This document shows positions 1 through 8,213 of a DNA stretch of 64,000 bases, in pieces. Position numbers and translations under genes: made by a program. The notes beneath the pieces are model-generated. The model saw only the letters and a program-made list of their open reading frames with translations, was not told the origin of the DNA and did no database searches. Origin of the DNA: Leishmania infantum JPCM5. Its lineage: Eukaryota; Euglenozoa; Kinetoplastea; Trypanosomatida; Trypanosomatidae. The DNA lies in the NCBI RefSeq assembly GCF_000002875.2, contig NC_009419.2:118433-182432 (forward strand). The letters are read 5' to 3'. Every line of letters starts with the position of its first letter. Position 1 is the stretch's first letter.

Positions 1-2
1 CG

Positions 3-542
3 CAGTCGCACAGTCTTGCCGCCGAGAAGGCGGGCACCAATGCGGCACGTCTTTCGGAAGCGGCGAACTGCAAGCCGGGGCCAGGGTCGTACAATGTGGA
101 CGTGGACCCGACGGCTCGCCGCGTCCCGGCCTCGCTGTTTGGCCGAACGCTGAGCGCCAAGTCTGTCTCTGCTGAAAATGGTGTGCCGGGCCCGGGTCAT
201 TACCGCATCGTGGACGAAACGGGTAGTGGAGGCACCATCTTCTACAAGGGCGACTTCCACCCGCGCGGTTGTAGCGGCCAGGGCGGGTCCGCGGCGGAGA
301 GCCTTGGCGTCGGCCCAGGCGCGCACTACAACGACGACACCATGTACAGTAACAGCATCAATGGCGACCGCGCCCACAACAAAGGCTTTACGATGGGCAT
401 CCGCTACCCGGCCAGGGCCACCTATCAGCACTGCGCCCCGTACGACGAGACGACGAACATCAACTGCGTCTACGACGACGAGCTGAACTGGGTGGTACGG
501 CCCAACCAACACCTGCCACTGATTCGCCGCGGCAAGCTTTAG
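3..542 (+). CDS. Sperm-tail PG-rich repeat (STPGR/SHIPPO-like) protein, 3' end only
   Basis: The frame is already open at the window edge and ends at TAG 540-542, so 179 C-terminal residues are visible and the true start lies upstream. Three PG-rich motifs are seen: KPGPGSYN (about 72-95), VPGPGHYR (about 181-205) and GVGPGAHYN (about 308-334). This PGPGxY pattern is the hallmark of the STPGR/SHIPPO family, whose members are usually flagellar-axoneme or microtubule-associated proteins. An axonemal or cytoskeletal role is therefore inferred, not shown. There is no membrane segment in the visible part. The tail, NWVVRPNQHLPLIRRGKL, is basic. Codon use is GC3-rich like the other real genes here. 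An internal GTG at 96 opens an apparent shorter frame but is not a start. Confidence 0.75.
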   Translation, partial: QSHSLAAEKAGTNAARLSEAANCKPGPGSYNVDVDPTARRVPASLFGRTLSAKSVSAENGVPGPGHYRIVDETGSGGTIFYKGDFHPRGCSGQGGSAAESLGVGPGAHYNDDTMYSNSINGDRAHNKGFTMGIRYPARATYQHCAPYDETTNINCVYDDELNWVVRPNQHLPLIRRGKL

Positions 543-2356
543 CGAAGAACTGCCATTGGCACCATCACGCTTGTGTGCGTGTGCTGGACGATGTGTACAC
601 GTACCTTGAACATGTATTATAAGGCCATGATGACGATCACCATGTGGGTCTACTGAGGGGGAGGGGGAGTGGACGCTCGCATTGTGCTCCCCTCTTACTG
701 TGACCTCGTTTGTTGTTGTTTTCTGTGCTCTCCAGTGGAACGTTCGTCTCACGAGTCGTTGGACCGACGGAAAATCATGCTTGTCTTTGATCAGGTGGCG
801 GTGGTGGGGAGGGGGCAAGGGCGCGCCTCTTTTACACCTTTTTGGCTCTTGCGCACACACACACACACACACGCACGCGTGGCGACAAACACGGGAGGGG
901 AAAAGAGGCAGAGAGACGGAGGGAAAGCTGTTTTTCCTTTTCATCTGTGTGTGTGTGTGCAGAGGACTGCTTCTACGGTTGCACCTCTCAAAAGCTGGTC
1001 GGCCTCGTACATCTACATGAAGTAAGAGGCTTTTTGCATAGGCAAAGCATTCGTTCCGCCCCCCGTGAACCGTCCCCATCTTGCCATGCTCGTATCTTAC
1101 CCTTCTTCCTACGCTTCTCATTTCTGTCCCTTGCACCCCCCCCCCACAGGCGCATGTTGCCACCATCATCGTTGCTCGCCGCTCCTTCGTCCATCTCTGG
1201 CACCTTCTCCCCTCTTCGGCTTCCCATCCCCGCTCAGTGCTACCGTCAGAGGGGATGGGAGGGGGGAGGGCACACATCACGTACCATAAAAGAAAACGAA
1301 CAAGGAGGAGAAGGACTCGACCAAAAGAACGGAGCCCCCCCGTCTAACGCAAAAGCCGACGAACGACGACGCAGCAGCTCGTAGAACCAAAGCAGCAACA
1401 ACACCGACCAAGGTGACCACACCGACTTGACAGGCGTGCGCACGACCATTTCCATCCTTCCCTCTTTGTACGTATGCAACAAACTCATTGTTTTCGGTTG
1501 TTCCGGTAGAACGTCGCTCAGGTAGAAAGTGTGGCCGGTCAGCTACGCGTTTGGCATCCGCCACCTCCCCCTCCTTCTCGTGTAGCAGAGCACCCCCTTT
1601 TTTCCATCTTGAGCCTCATCGTATATATTGGATGCGCCTTTTGCGTCTCAAACAGTTTGCCTTACCCTTTTTTTTGTCTCGTTTCCACGCCGCACGGCCT
1701 GCTCCCCACCGCCCACACACACACACGTGAACCTGCGCACGTGCGTCATCACTCGGTGGTCTCTACTATTAACAGCATCATTGTTGTGTGCATAGCTCTT
1801 CGTCTGCTGCCGCCTCTGCTTACCCTCACCGTTTGTGCGCATCCCCACGCCTATACAGGTACAAACATCTCTACATATATATGTATACGCCCTTCTCTTT
1901 CTCCTCCCCTACACACGCTCGTCTTGAAGGGGTGAGCAGCCTGTGCGTGTGTGTTTGCGCCCCCCCCCCCCCGATACACTCCTCGTCTTTTTTTGTGTTG
2001 TTTGTGTTGTTCTTCTTGTATTCTCTGTCTTTGTCTTCCGCTGGTTTCCTTTGTCTCCGTTGTACGTGTCTTGTCGGCTTCCCCCTCCCTTTTGCGGTCT
2101 TGTGCTAACACCCACCGCACTCCTCTAACCCTCCGCCCCTGCCCTTGCACACGCTCTCATCCTCTTACTCGCTCCGCGCTGTTTAGGCCGCGCACGTGTC
2201 ACCTTTATCTCCTACCCACCGCTCGACTGTGCTGTACCGCCTCTCTATGTGTCTTTCCCTTATTTCCTGTTACGCGCACACTTCTTCTTCGTCTCCTTTT
2301 GCGGTGGACTTTTGCGCTGTGGGGCCTGCCTTGTTGCTACCGCTATAGCGGTAAAG
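543..2356. other. Intergenic region (3' UTR / spliced-leader acceptor zone)
   Basis: No credible gene. The stretch contains a (CA)n run at about 853-872, a (GT)n run near 947-958, a C run near 1137-1145, another at about 1961-1972, and long pyrimidine-rich tracts from about 1560 to 2300. Short open frames on both strands are low-complexity (Ser/Pro/Leu or His/Thr runs) and lack GC3 bias. A possible trans-splice acceptor for the downstream gene is the AG at 2185-2186, after a pyrimidine-rich run. Confidence 0.7.
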
Positions 2357-4270
2357 ATGCCGTCCAGCCGTGGCGTAGCCCTCTCCATCTCCTTAGCGGA
2401 GGCGGAGGTGTCCCCGGGTGGCACGCTGCGCGGTGAGGTCGAGGTGAAAGTCGACTTCTCGCACAAGAACGGCATCGTCTACGAGGCCATACGCCTTGTT
2501 TTTCTAGCAGTGGAGAAGAGCTGTGTGTGGGATGATCAGGGCGAGTTCGATGAGCTGCTGAACAAGTACACGTCGTCACGTGTCTACCTCGATCGCCACG
2601 TGACGCTCACCGGCTTCAAAACGCAGTCCGAGGATGCTGAGACCACCGCGCAGGTTCGGGAGGAGATGCTGTTCCTCCAGCACTGCGCCACCCCGTACGC
2701 CGCGGTGGCGCCGACGAAGCCTAAGAAAGACGCGTACCGCCATTACACACGCGAGGAGCTGCTGCACGGTGCCATCCAAATGGCGGCCACGACGAAGTGC
2801 ACCACGGGCGGGGCGGTCGCCCCTGACGCCAACGCCGACACTAACAACTGCGTGGGAAGTCAGGAGTCTGTGCAAGGCGGTGACGGGCCGCGCTCGGCAG
2901 CGGCTGCCCCAAGAGGGGGTGCCACGGAAGTGGAGTTTCCCGTGCTGATGCCCGGAACCCACCGTTTCCCTTTTCTGTTTCGCCTGCCTCCCTGGCTACC
3001 GCCTTCCTTCTACTACTCCTTCGTTGGCGCCAAGGGGCAGCTCCAGTACTCGGCGTCCGCCACGATGTTGTTCCCCGGCAACGGTGCCGGCTCATGGTGG
3101 TTCAAAATCTGCAAGGACACGAGCGGGACAACGCGTGATACGGAGAATACCTTCAGAGCTGCCGGCGCCGGCGCCCCCTCTGCCAAGAGGGAGCGCAAGC
3201 GACCGGGCCGCGGTGAGTCGGGGGAGGGCGTCATAGACCTGAACGATGACGAAGTCGGTGAGCGCACGAATCGGCGTCTTACCAGCATGCCCGTCTACGG
3301 CCCATCAGACCTCATAACCGTCATCCACTTCGACGTGCTGTCCGTGATGCCGCGTCGTCAGCTAGTGGCCGAGTACTACCAGATCGACACCCACAACCTC
3401 CATCAGCGACCGACGAACGCGCCACGGGAGGCGGAGAACGCCGGTAACAGCAGCAGCAATAGGAACGGTGCAAAGAAACTGCGAAGACGCGTTGACAAGA
3501 GCAACGATGCCGGGGACGTGAAGCTATCCGGCGTGTCGACAGGGTTGCTGGAGCACCACGAGGACACGCACTTGGCCCTGTCCGCGCTCTACCAAACGTT
3601 CCGCTGCGGCTGGCTGGGGAACATGTGCTGCCTGCAGCCGCAGAACGCAATCGAGGCGGAGGTGCTCGTGGTGGGTGCGCGGACGGTGCTGTTGGCCGAC
3701 GACTTCGGTGCCTTGCAGGCGCTCGGGGTACGACCGCCGATCACGTCCGACGCTCCACAACTTGGCGGCCCGGCGCTCCACGCCCCCGACATTGTCCCCT
3801 CGCCTGACATGGCGGTTGCGGCGCCCAATACGCCATGGCCGGTTGGCGGCATCACGCTGCGTGTGCGTGTGCGCAACTACTGCCCCACACATACAGTAGA
3901 GTGCGTGCGAGTAGAGCTGAAGGTGATGGTGGAGATCTTCAAGTCCCTCAAGACCCCGCACACCTTTCCTGGCATCTCCTACTCGAGTTTCGACTACACA
4001 ATTCCCATTCCTCCTGGCAACCAGGCGCTCTTCGATGTGAGGCTCGGCCTGAAGCCGCGCTTCCGTCGGCACGAGACCGACAGCGAGTCACTCCTGCCAC
4101 CGCCTGGAGTACGAACAGCTAACATGACGAGCAACACCTTCTTACAGGTCAGCTTCCCCGGCATGTACACGTACGTTGAAGAGGAGGAAGAGAAGAAGGG
4201 TGTCGTCATCATGGCGGAGACGGTGGACCTGAATGACGAGGTGCTCGAACTGCCGGTCCGGTACAGTTGA
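2357..4270 (+). CDS. Arrestin-like protein (paralogue 1)
   Basis: The product is 637 residues. The first in-frame ATG is 2357; the upstream extension to 2249 begins with GTG and reads through pyrimidine-rich leader, so it is rejected. The N-terminal region (MPSSRGVALSISLAEAEVSP) resembles the first strands of an arrestin N-lobe. Residues about 200-236 hold the arrestin landmark HRFPFLFRLPPWLPPSFYYS followed by a strand ending SASATM. A C-lobe starts near residue 496 (GGITLRVRVRNYC, then VRVELKVMVEI) and continues through IPPGNQALFDVRL to FLQVSFPGMYTYV. Low-complexity inserts with basic patches separate the lobes (about 260-330 and 370-410). Arrestin-fold proteins are cytosolic adaptors in membrane-protein trafficking; that role is inferred by family. 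The next gene is a clear paralogue. No membrane segment is seen. Confidence 0.8.
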   Translation: MPSSRGVALSISLAEAEVSPGGTLRGEVEVKVDFSHKNGIVYEAIRLVFLAVEKSCVWDDQGEFDELLNKYTSSRVYLDRHVTLTGFKTQSEDAETTAQVREEMLFLQHCATPYAAVAPTKPKKDAYRHYTREELLHGAIQMAATTKCTTGGAVAPDANADTNNCVGSQESVQGGDGPRSAAAAPRGGATEVEFPVLMPGTHRFPFLFRLPPWLPPSFYYSFVGAKGQLQYSASATMLFPGNGAGSWWFKICKDTSGTTRDTENTFRAAGAGAPSAKRERKRPGRGESGEGVIDLNDDEVGERTNRRLTSMPVYGPSDLITVIHFDVLSVMPRRQLVAEYYQIDTHNLHQRPTNAPREAENAGNSSSNRNGAKKLRRRVDKSNDAGDVKLSGVSTGLLEHHEDTHLALSALYQTFRCGWLGNMCCLQPQNAIEAEVLVVGARTVLLADDFGALQALGVRPPITSDAPQLGGPALHAPDIVPSPDMAVAAPNTPWPVGGITLRVRVRNYCPTHTVECVRVELKVMVEIFKSLKTPHTFPGISYSSFDYTIPIPPGNQALFDVRLGLKPRFRRHETDSESLLPPPGVRTANMTSNTFLQVSFPGMYTYVEEEEEKKGVVIMAETVDLNDEVLELPVRYS

Positions 4271-5413
4271 TCGACGACACGTTGTGCACCTGCATACGCC
4301 GCGGTCGACATCGCCAGATCCAGTCTTCAGCGGAGGCACCATGAGAGGGGGGCAGCGGCACGTCCTTGTCCTCAAGCTCCGCACGGCACGCATATAGCCG
4401 CGCAGGTGTGTGCGGAGACGGCTGCTGCGTCAACGCTCCATCTCACCAGCAGAGACAGCGAGAGAGAGGGGCGTGCACGTGTGGGCGTTAGCAAAGGCTT
4501 CTTCTGATAGCCACAGCCACAGACGCATACATACACGCACACACACACACACACAAGTGCCGATGGGCCCTTTGCTGCCTCGTCCTTTTCCTCTTTTCCT
4601 TTCTTCAGTTGTGCACAGAGCGACGAACACATGATGGCACTCTTCTCGCTTCAGACCCTCCTATCCCATCCCCCTCCCCTCCCTGGCTCTCCACTGTGGC
4701 TCACTCGTCGGAGACACATGTCGGTGTGCGCGATACCGAGCTTTTTCTTTTCAGGGGTTTTGTGCGCCCATTGACTCGCTTGTTCTTCTTCCCTACTTCG
4801 TATTTGTGCGTATGCGCATGTTTGTACCATGGACTGCATTGTGTGCGTGTTTTGTGTTTCTCCTTCTCCGTGGGCGATTTGCTTCTTTTTATTCTTGTGC
4901 GCACCTGCTACGCGCTGTTATTTGTTGCGCACTGCATGGCGGTCATGGCTGCGCGCCTGCGGTTACGCCCTCACCCAGGAAACGCAAAACCAGCAACAGA
5001 AAAGCAGCTGCAGGTTCCACCGACATTTTTATCAGACAGACAGACAGGCGCGCGCGCACACACCCACACACCGCTGCCAGTCGCTGCGATCGCAAGCTAT
5101 GCGGGCCATCTTGCGGTAGTTTCGATGTCGTCGGCAAGGGGATGTGCTCGTGTGTCTTATCGACTTTCTTTTTGTCTTCTGCCTCCACCTCCGCCTCCAT
5201 CCGTCCTCCACATGGCTCCTGCCTTCTGCCCTTTATCGAAGCGCTCCTGAGACACCTCAACAAGGTCGTCGTACACACGCGCACCGGCACGCCATACAAA
5301 GCAGGCAGCAGCGCTGACACTTCACACACACGAACCACGCGTTGAGTCCCGGCTCACTGGCTCTTTCTCTCTCGCCTCCGCTCCCTGTGACGGCGTTTGT
5401 GCATGCGCGATCG
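4271..5413. other. Intergenic region between the two arrestin-like genes
   Basis: About 1.1 kb with no credible gene. It contains a (CA)n run at about 4537-4555, a CA/CG-rich run near 5049-5075, and pyrimidine-rich tracts near 4575-4700 and 5160-5235 that could serve trans-splicing of the downstream gene. Frames of 60-210 codons here are low-complexity. Confidence 0.7.
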
Positions 5414-7225
5414 ATGACGTTCCGCGTTTCTGTCCGACTGGCGCGCGACACCTTGTGCCTCTCAGACACCGTCGAGGGCAGCGTCGCTTTAGACGTGGAG
5501 GGCACGTCGCACGATGTCGCGGCAGCTGCGCCGAGCGCTGTGCGTGTGGTTTTGCGCGCTGTAGAGGAAGCTGGCAAGAGGCACGCCATTGAGCACATGG
5601 CGCTGGTCACAACAGTGGCAGGTCCATCGATAGCGCACGAAGAAGCTGCGGCGGCCGCCCTGCGTGAGAGGGCGAGTCGGTTCACGACGGAGGCAGCGCG
5701 CCGCAACCCGTTACCTGGAGTCCCAGTGAGCACTGACAGAACCGTGCTTGTCGAGGGCGGTGCCAGTGAGCACTACACCTACGGCGCGGGTGCTGGTGCT
5801 GCCTCGAACCCCGGTGGCATGACAAGTGACACCGCTGCCTCGCCTCCGCAGAGGTGGGAGGCGGGTGGCCATTACGTGTACCCCTTCGCCCTGCAGCTTC
5901 CCCCGTGGCTGCCTCCGTCCTACTACTACAAGCCCAGCGCCGGCAAGTCGCACATGTCGATGCGATACACGGTGGCAGCCTTTGTGGTCTGCGGCGTGGA
6001 GGAGGCGGACGTGGATGTAGTCGGGAGGGAATTCAGGTCGCAGACGATGGTGCTGGTGCCTTGCACGCCGCTGCCGGCGAAAGCGTGGAGAGGCAGCACT
6101 CGCAACAGTGACGGCGGCGCTAAAGGCGCGGATAAGAGGGGGACGTGCGCGTCTGCACCGCTGCTCTCCCCGGTGCGCTTTCTACTTCCGGTTGAGGTCC
6201 CTCAGCTCCTGGAACGCCTCCCCGCCGCGCAACTTGCTGACTTCACTGTATTATCGGCGCTGCCAAAGCGCGAGCTGCAGCAGTGCGCCGAGCGTGTGTC
6301 GATCTCACCGCCGTTTCGCGAAAAACTCACATACCACATATACAAGCACAGCCTCGTCTTGCGCGGTCTTCTCCGCAACAAGCCGTACACTGCCGTCGAC
6401 GTGCGCATCACGTACGACTCTAGTGCGGCCGTGCTCCTGTGCGGCCGCCAGCAGTCCGTCGTGCGAGGGCGTGTTGCACTGGGGCTCGCAGCACCGCACG
6501 GCAACCACTCAGGTGACGCGCCAGCTGCTCTCCCTTCTGCCGGCAGCGGAGTTGCTCCAGGCGGACTGACTGTGACGGGGGCCGTTATGGGCGGTGATTA
6601 CAGCCGCGTCCCTCGCATTTATATGGACAATCACGGCATGGCACCTCCACCTCTGGGTAAGGGGGCGCGTGGGCGGCAATCGCCTGATGCGGCTGACCCA
6701 CATAGTAGTGACAGCGCTAACAGCCTTTGGCGCGACAGTGAGGGCGAAAGTGGCAGTCACCTGAGTGCGGTGAGCGCGTGCACCGAGCCGGCGATTAACG
6801 GCGCGCTGCGACTGCGTGTGCGTGTGCGCACCGGCAGTGTTGCTGTGAGTAAGGTGCGGGTGAAACTGTTGGAGCGGGTTCGCTGCACCAGCGCCCCGGC
6901 GGCGCAGCCGAACGACGTCTACACGCTTGCCACGTACACGCACTCGGAGAAGATACATGCCAACACGTCGATTGAGTTCCCTGTTGAGCTGGCGCTGCCA
7001 AAGCAGTTTCGCCATACCGCCGCGGACCATGACAAGTACCCCCCACCCGCTGGCATCACCACCGCTGCCGTCCACACCACCACGTGGCTGCAGATCACCT
7101 TTCCCAGCCTCCACGCTGTTTCAGAAGCGCAGCTAGGGGAGAATGTCGTGTTGGTTGGCGAGGACGTGAACCTGACAGACACGGTTCCGTTCTTGCCCTG
7201 CGCGTGCCCAGCGCGGACACTATGA
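5414..7225 (+). CDS. Arrestin-like protein (paralogue 2)
   Basis: The product is 603 residues from the first in-frame ATG at 5414 (MTFRVSVRLARDTLCLSDTV), a good match to an arrestin N-lobe opening. The frame is also open back to a TTG at 5342, which is not used. Residues about 148-190 contain GGHYVYPFALQLPPWLPPSY then MRYTVAAFVV, the same landmark as in the upstream gene. The C-lobe begins near residue 460 (GALRLRVRVRTGSVAVSKVR). It ends with IEFPVELALPKQFRH, PPPAGITTAAVHTTTWLQIT and VNLTDTVPFLP, again mirroring the neighbour. The middle is Ser/Gly-rich and probably disordered. Family knowledge suggests a cytosolic trafficking adaptor; no PPxY motif was noticed. The two genes most likely arose by tandem duplication followed by strong divergence. 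Confidence 0.8.
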   Translation: MTFRVSVRLARDTLCLSDTVEGSVALDVEGTSHDVAAAAPSAVRVVLRAVEEAGKRHAIEHMALVTTVAGPSIAHEEAAAAALRERASRFTTEAARRNPLPGVPVSTDRTVLVEGGASEHYTYGAGAGAASNPGGMTSDTAASPPQRWEAGGHYVYPFALQLPPWLPPSYYYKPSAGKSHMSMRYTVAAFVVCGVEEADVDVVGREFRSQTMVLVPCTPLPAKAWRGSTRNSDGGAKGADKRGTCASAPLLSPVRFLLPVEVPQLLERLPAAQLADFTVLSALPKRELQQCAERVSISPPFREKLTYHIYKHSLVLRGLLRNKPYTAVDVRITYDSSAAVLLCGRQQSVVRGRVALGLAAPHGNHSGDAPAALPSAGSGVAPGGLTVTGAVMGGDYSRVPRIYMDNHGMAPPPLGKGARGRQSPDAADPHSSDSANSLWRDSEGESGSHLSAVSACTEPAINGALRLRVRVRTGSVAVSKVRVKLLERVRCTSAPAAQPNDVYTLATYTHSEKIHANTSIEFPVELALPKQFRHTAADHDKYPPPAGITTAAVHTTTWLQITFPSLHAVSEAQLGENVVLVGEDVNLTDTVPFLPCACPARTL

Positions 7226-8213
7226 AGCCCAACTATGGCCCCGGTGACGTATCGGTGCTCTCTCTTGTTGTGCTGTGGCCGAGGAGGGCGCCTCAACGGC
7301 ATTTATTTTCCTTCAACTGCACCCAGGCAGAGATACACCCAACATGGCGTCATTGTATACTGCTGGACAACTTGTGTCCTCTCCAACTTAATGATCTTTT
7401 CTTTCTCTCTGTGATGTGGCCTCGTAATGGGTTTGCTTCGCTTCCTTTGCGCAAGCCTGCGCAGACCACCCTCGCCCCTCAAACGGACACGCCGTGAACG
7501 CCAGCGCATATTTTGGAGAGGGTGGGGTGGGTGGGCGACCTCGCTGTGCTGATCCTATGCTACACCGGTATCTCACTCCTATTACCTTTTTTTTCCATGG
7601 GTTTGCTCTCCTCGTTTCGATGACAATAAGCCGCAAAACGACGCGTGTCGGTCTTATGCCTCCTGATCATCTCCCTCTCCGCCGCGCTCTCACCCCCTCC
7701 CTCCCTCCCTACCCTTCCTCGACAAGACTCTTTTTTGAGTTGCTGAGAGAGGCTTCGTCAAAGGCGATTGCAAGAACGACGCTTCTCATCACCGCTTCTC
7801 CGTGCGCCCCCCCCCCGCCCTCACCGCTGTCTCTGCCGCTGTAACCTGTCTGCTCCTCCATCTTGCTCTGTCCTGGCCCCCCCCCACACACACCAACACA
7901 TCGGCATCCGATTGAACATGATCATCATCGTCCTCATAGTGGCTGCCTAACCGACAACAAGGCCGGAAACCTCCGCAAACAGTTGTGTTTTCTTTAACAC
8001 ACACACACACCACCCCACATATTCGTTCGTATCCCTCTCCTTCGCCTTTTTCTTGTGCTGCCCTACCGGGGTCACCCCGCCTCTCGCCTCACGCACCGTA
8101 TCCCAGACCCGATTCCACAGGGTCAGGTGTGCGTGTCGGCGCATTTCGGCAGCTGACAATACATTTTTCAAGACCAACAACAAAAAAGGAGACGCGCCAG
8201 TTGGCCGAGACAG
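7226..8213. other. Intergenic region upstream of HAP2
   Basis: About 1 kb without a credible gene. It contains pyrimidine-rich tracts (7570-7595, 7670-7735, 7795-7870), short CA runs near 7885 and 8000, and a C run near 7806-7816. It probably holds the 3' UTR of the arrestin-like gene and the splice acceptor of HAP2. Confidence 0.65.

Noticed and set aside
2249..2356. N-terminal extension of the first arrestin-like protein (also 5342-5413, 13383-13517, 21099-21173 and 31838-31906 for other genes)
   Set aside because: These begin at GTG or TTG and translate pyrimidine-rich leader; nuclear genes of this organism are expected to start at ATG, and for PPG the splice acceptor at 31877 removes the extension.
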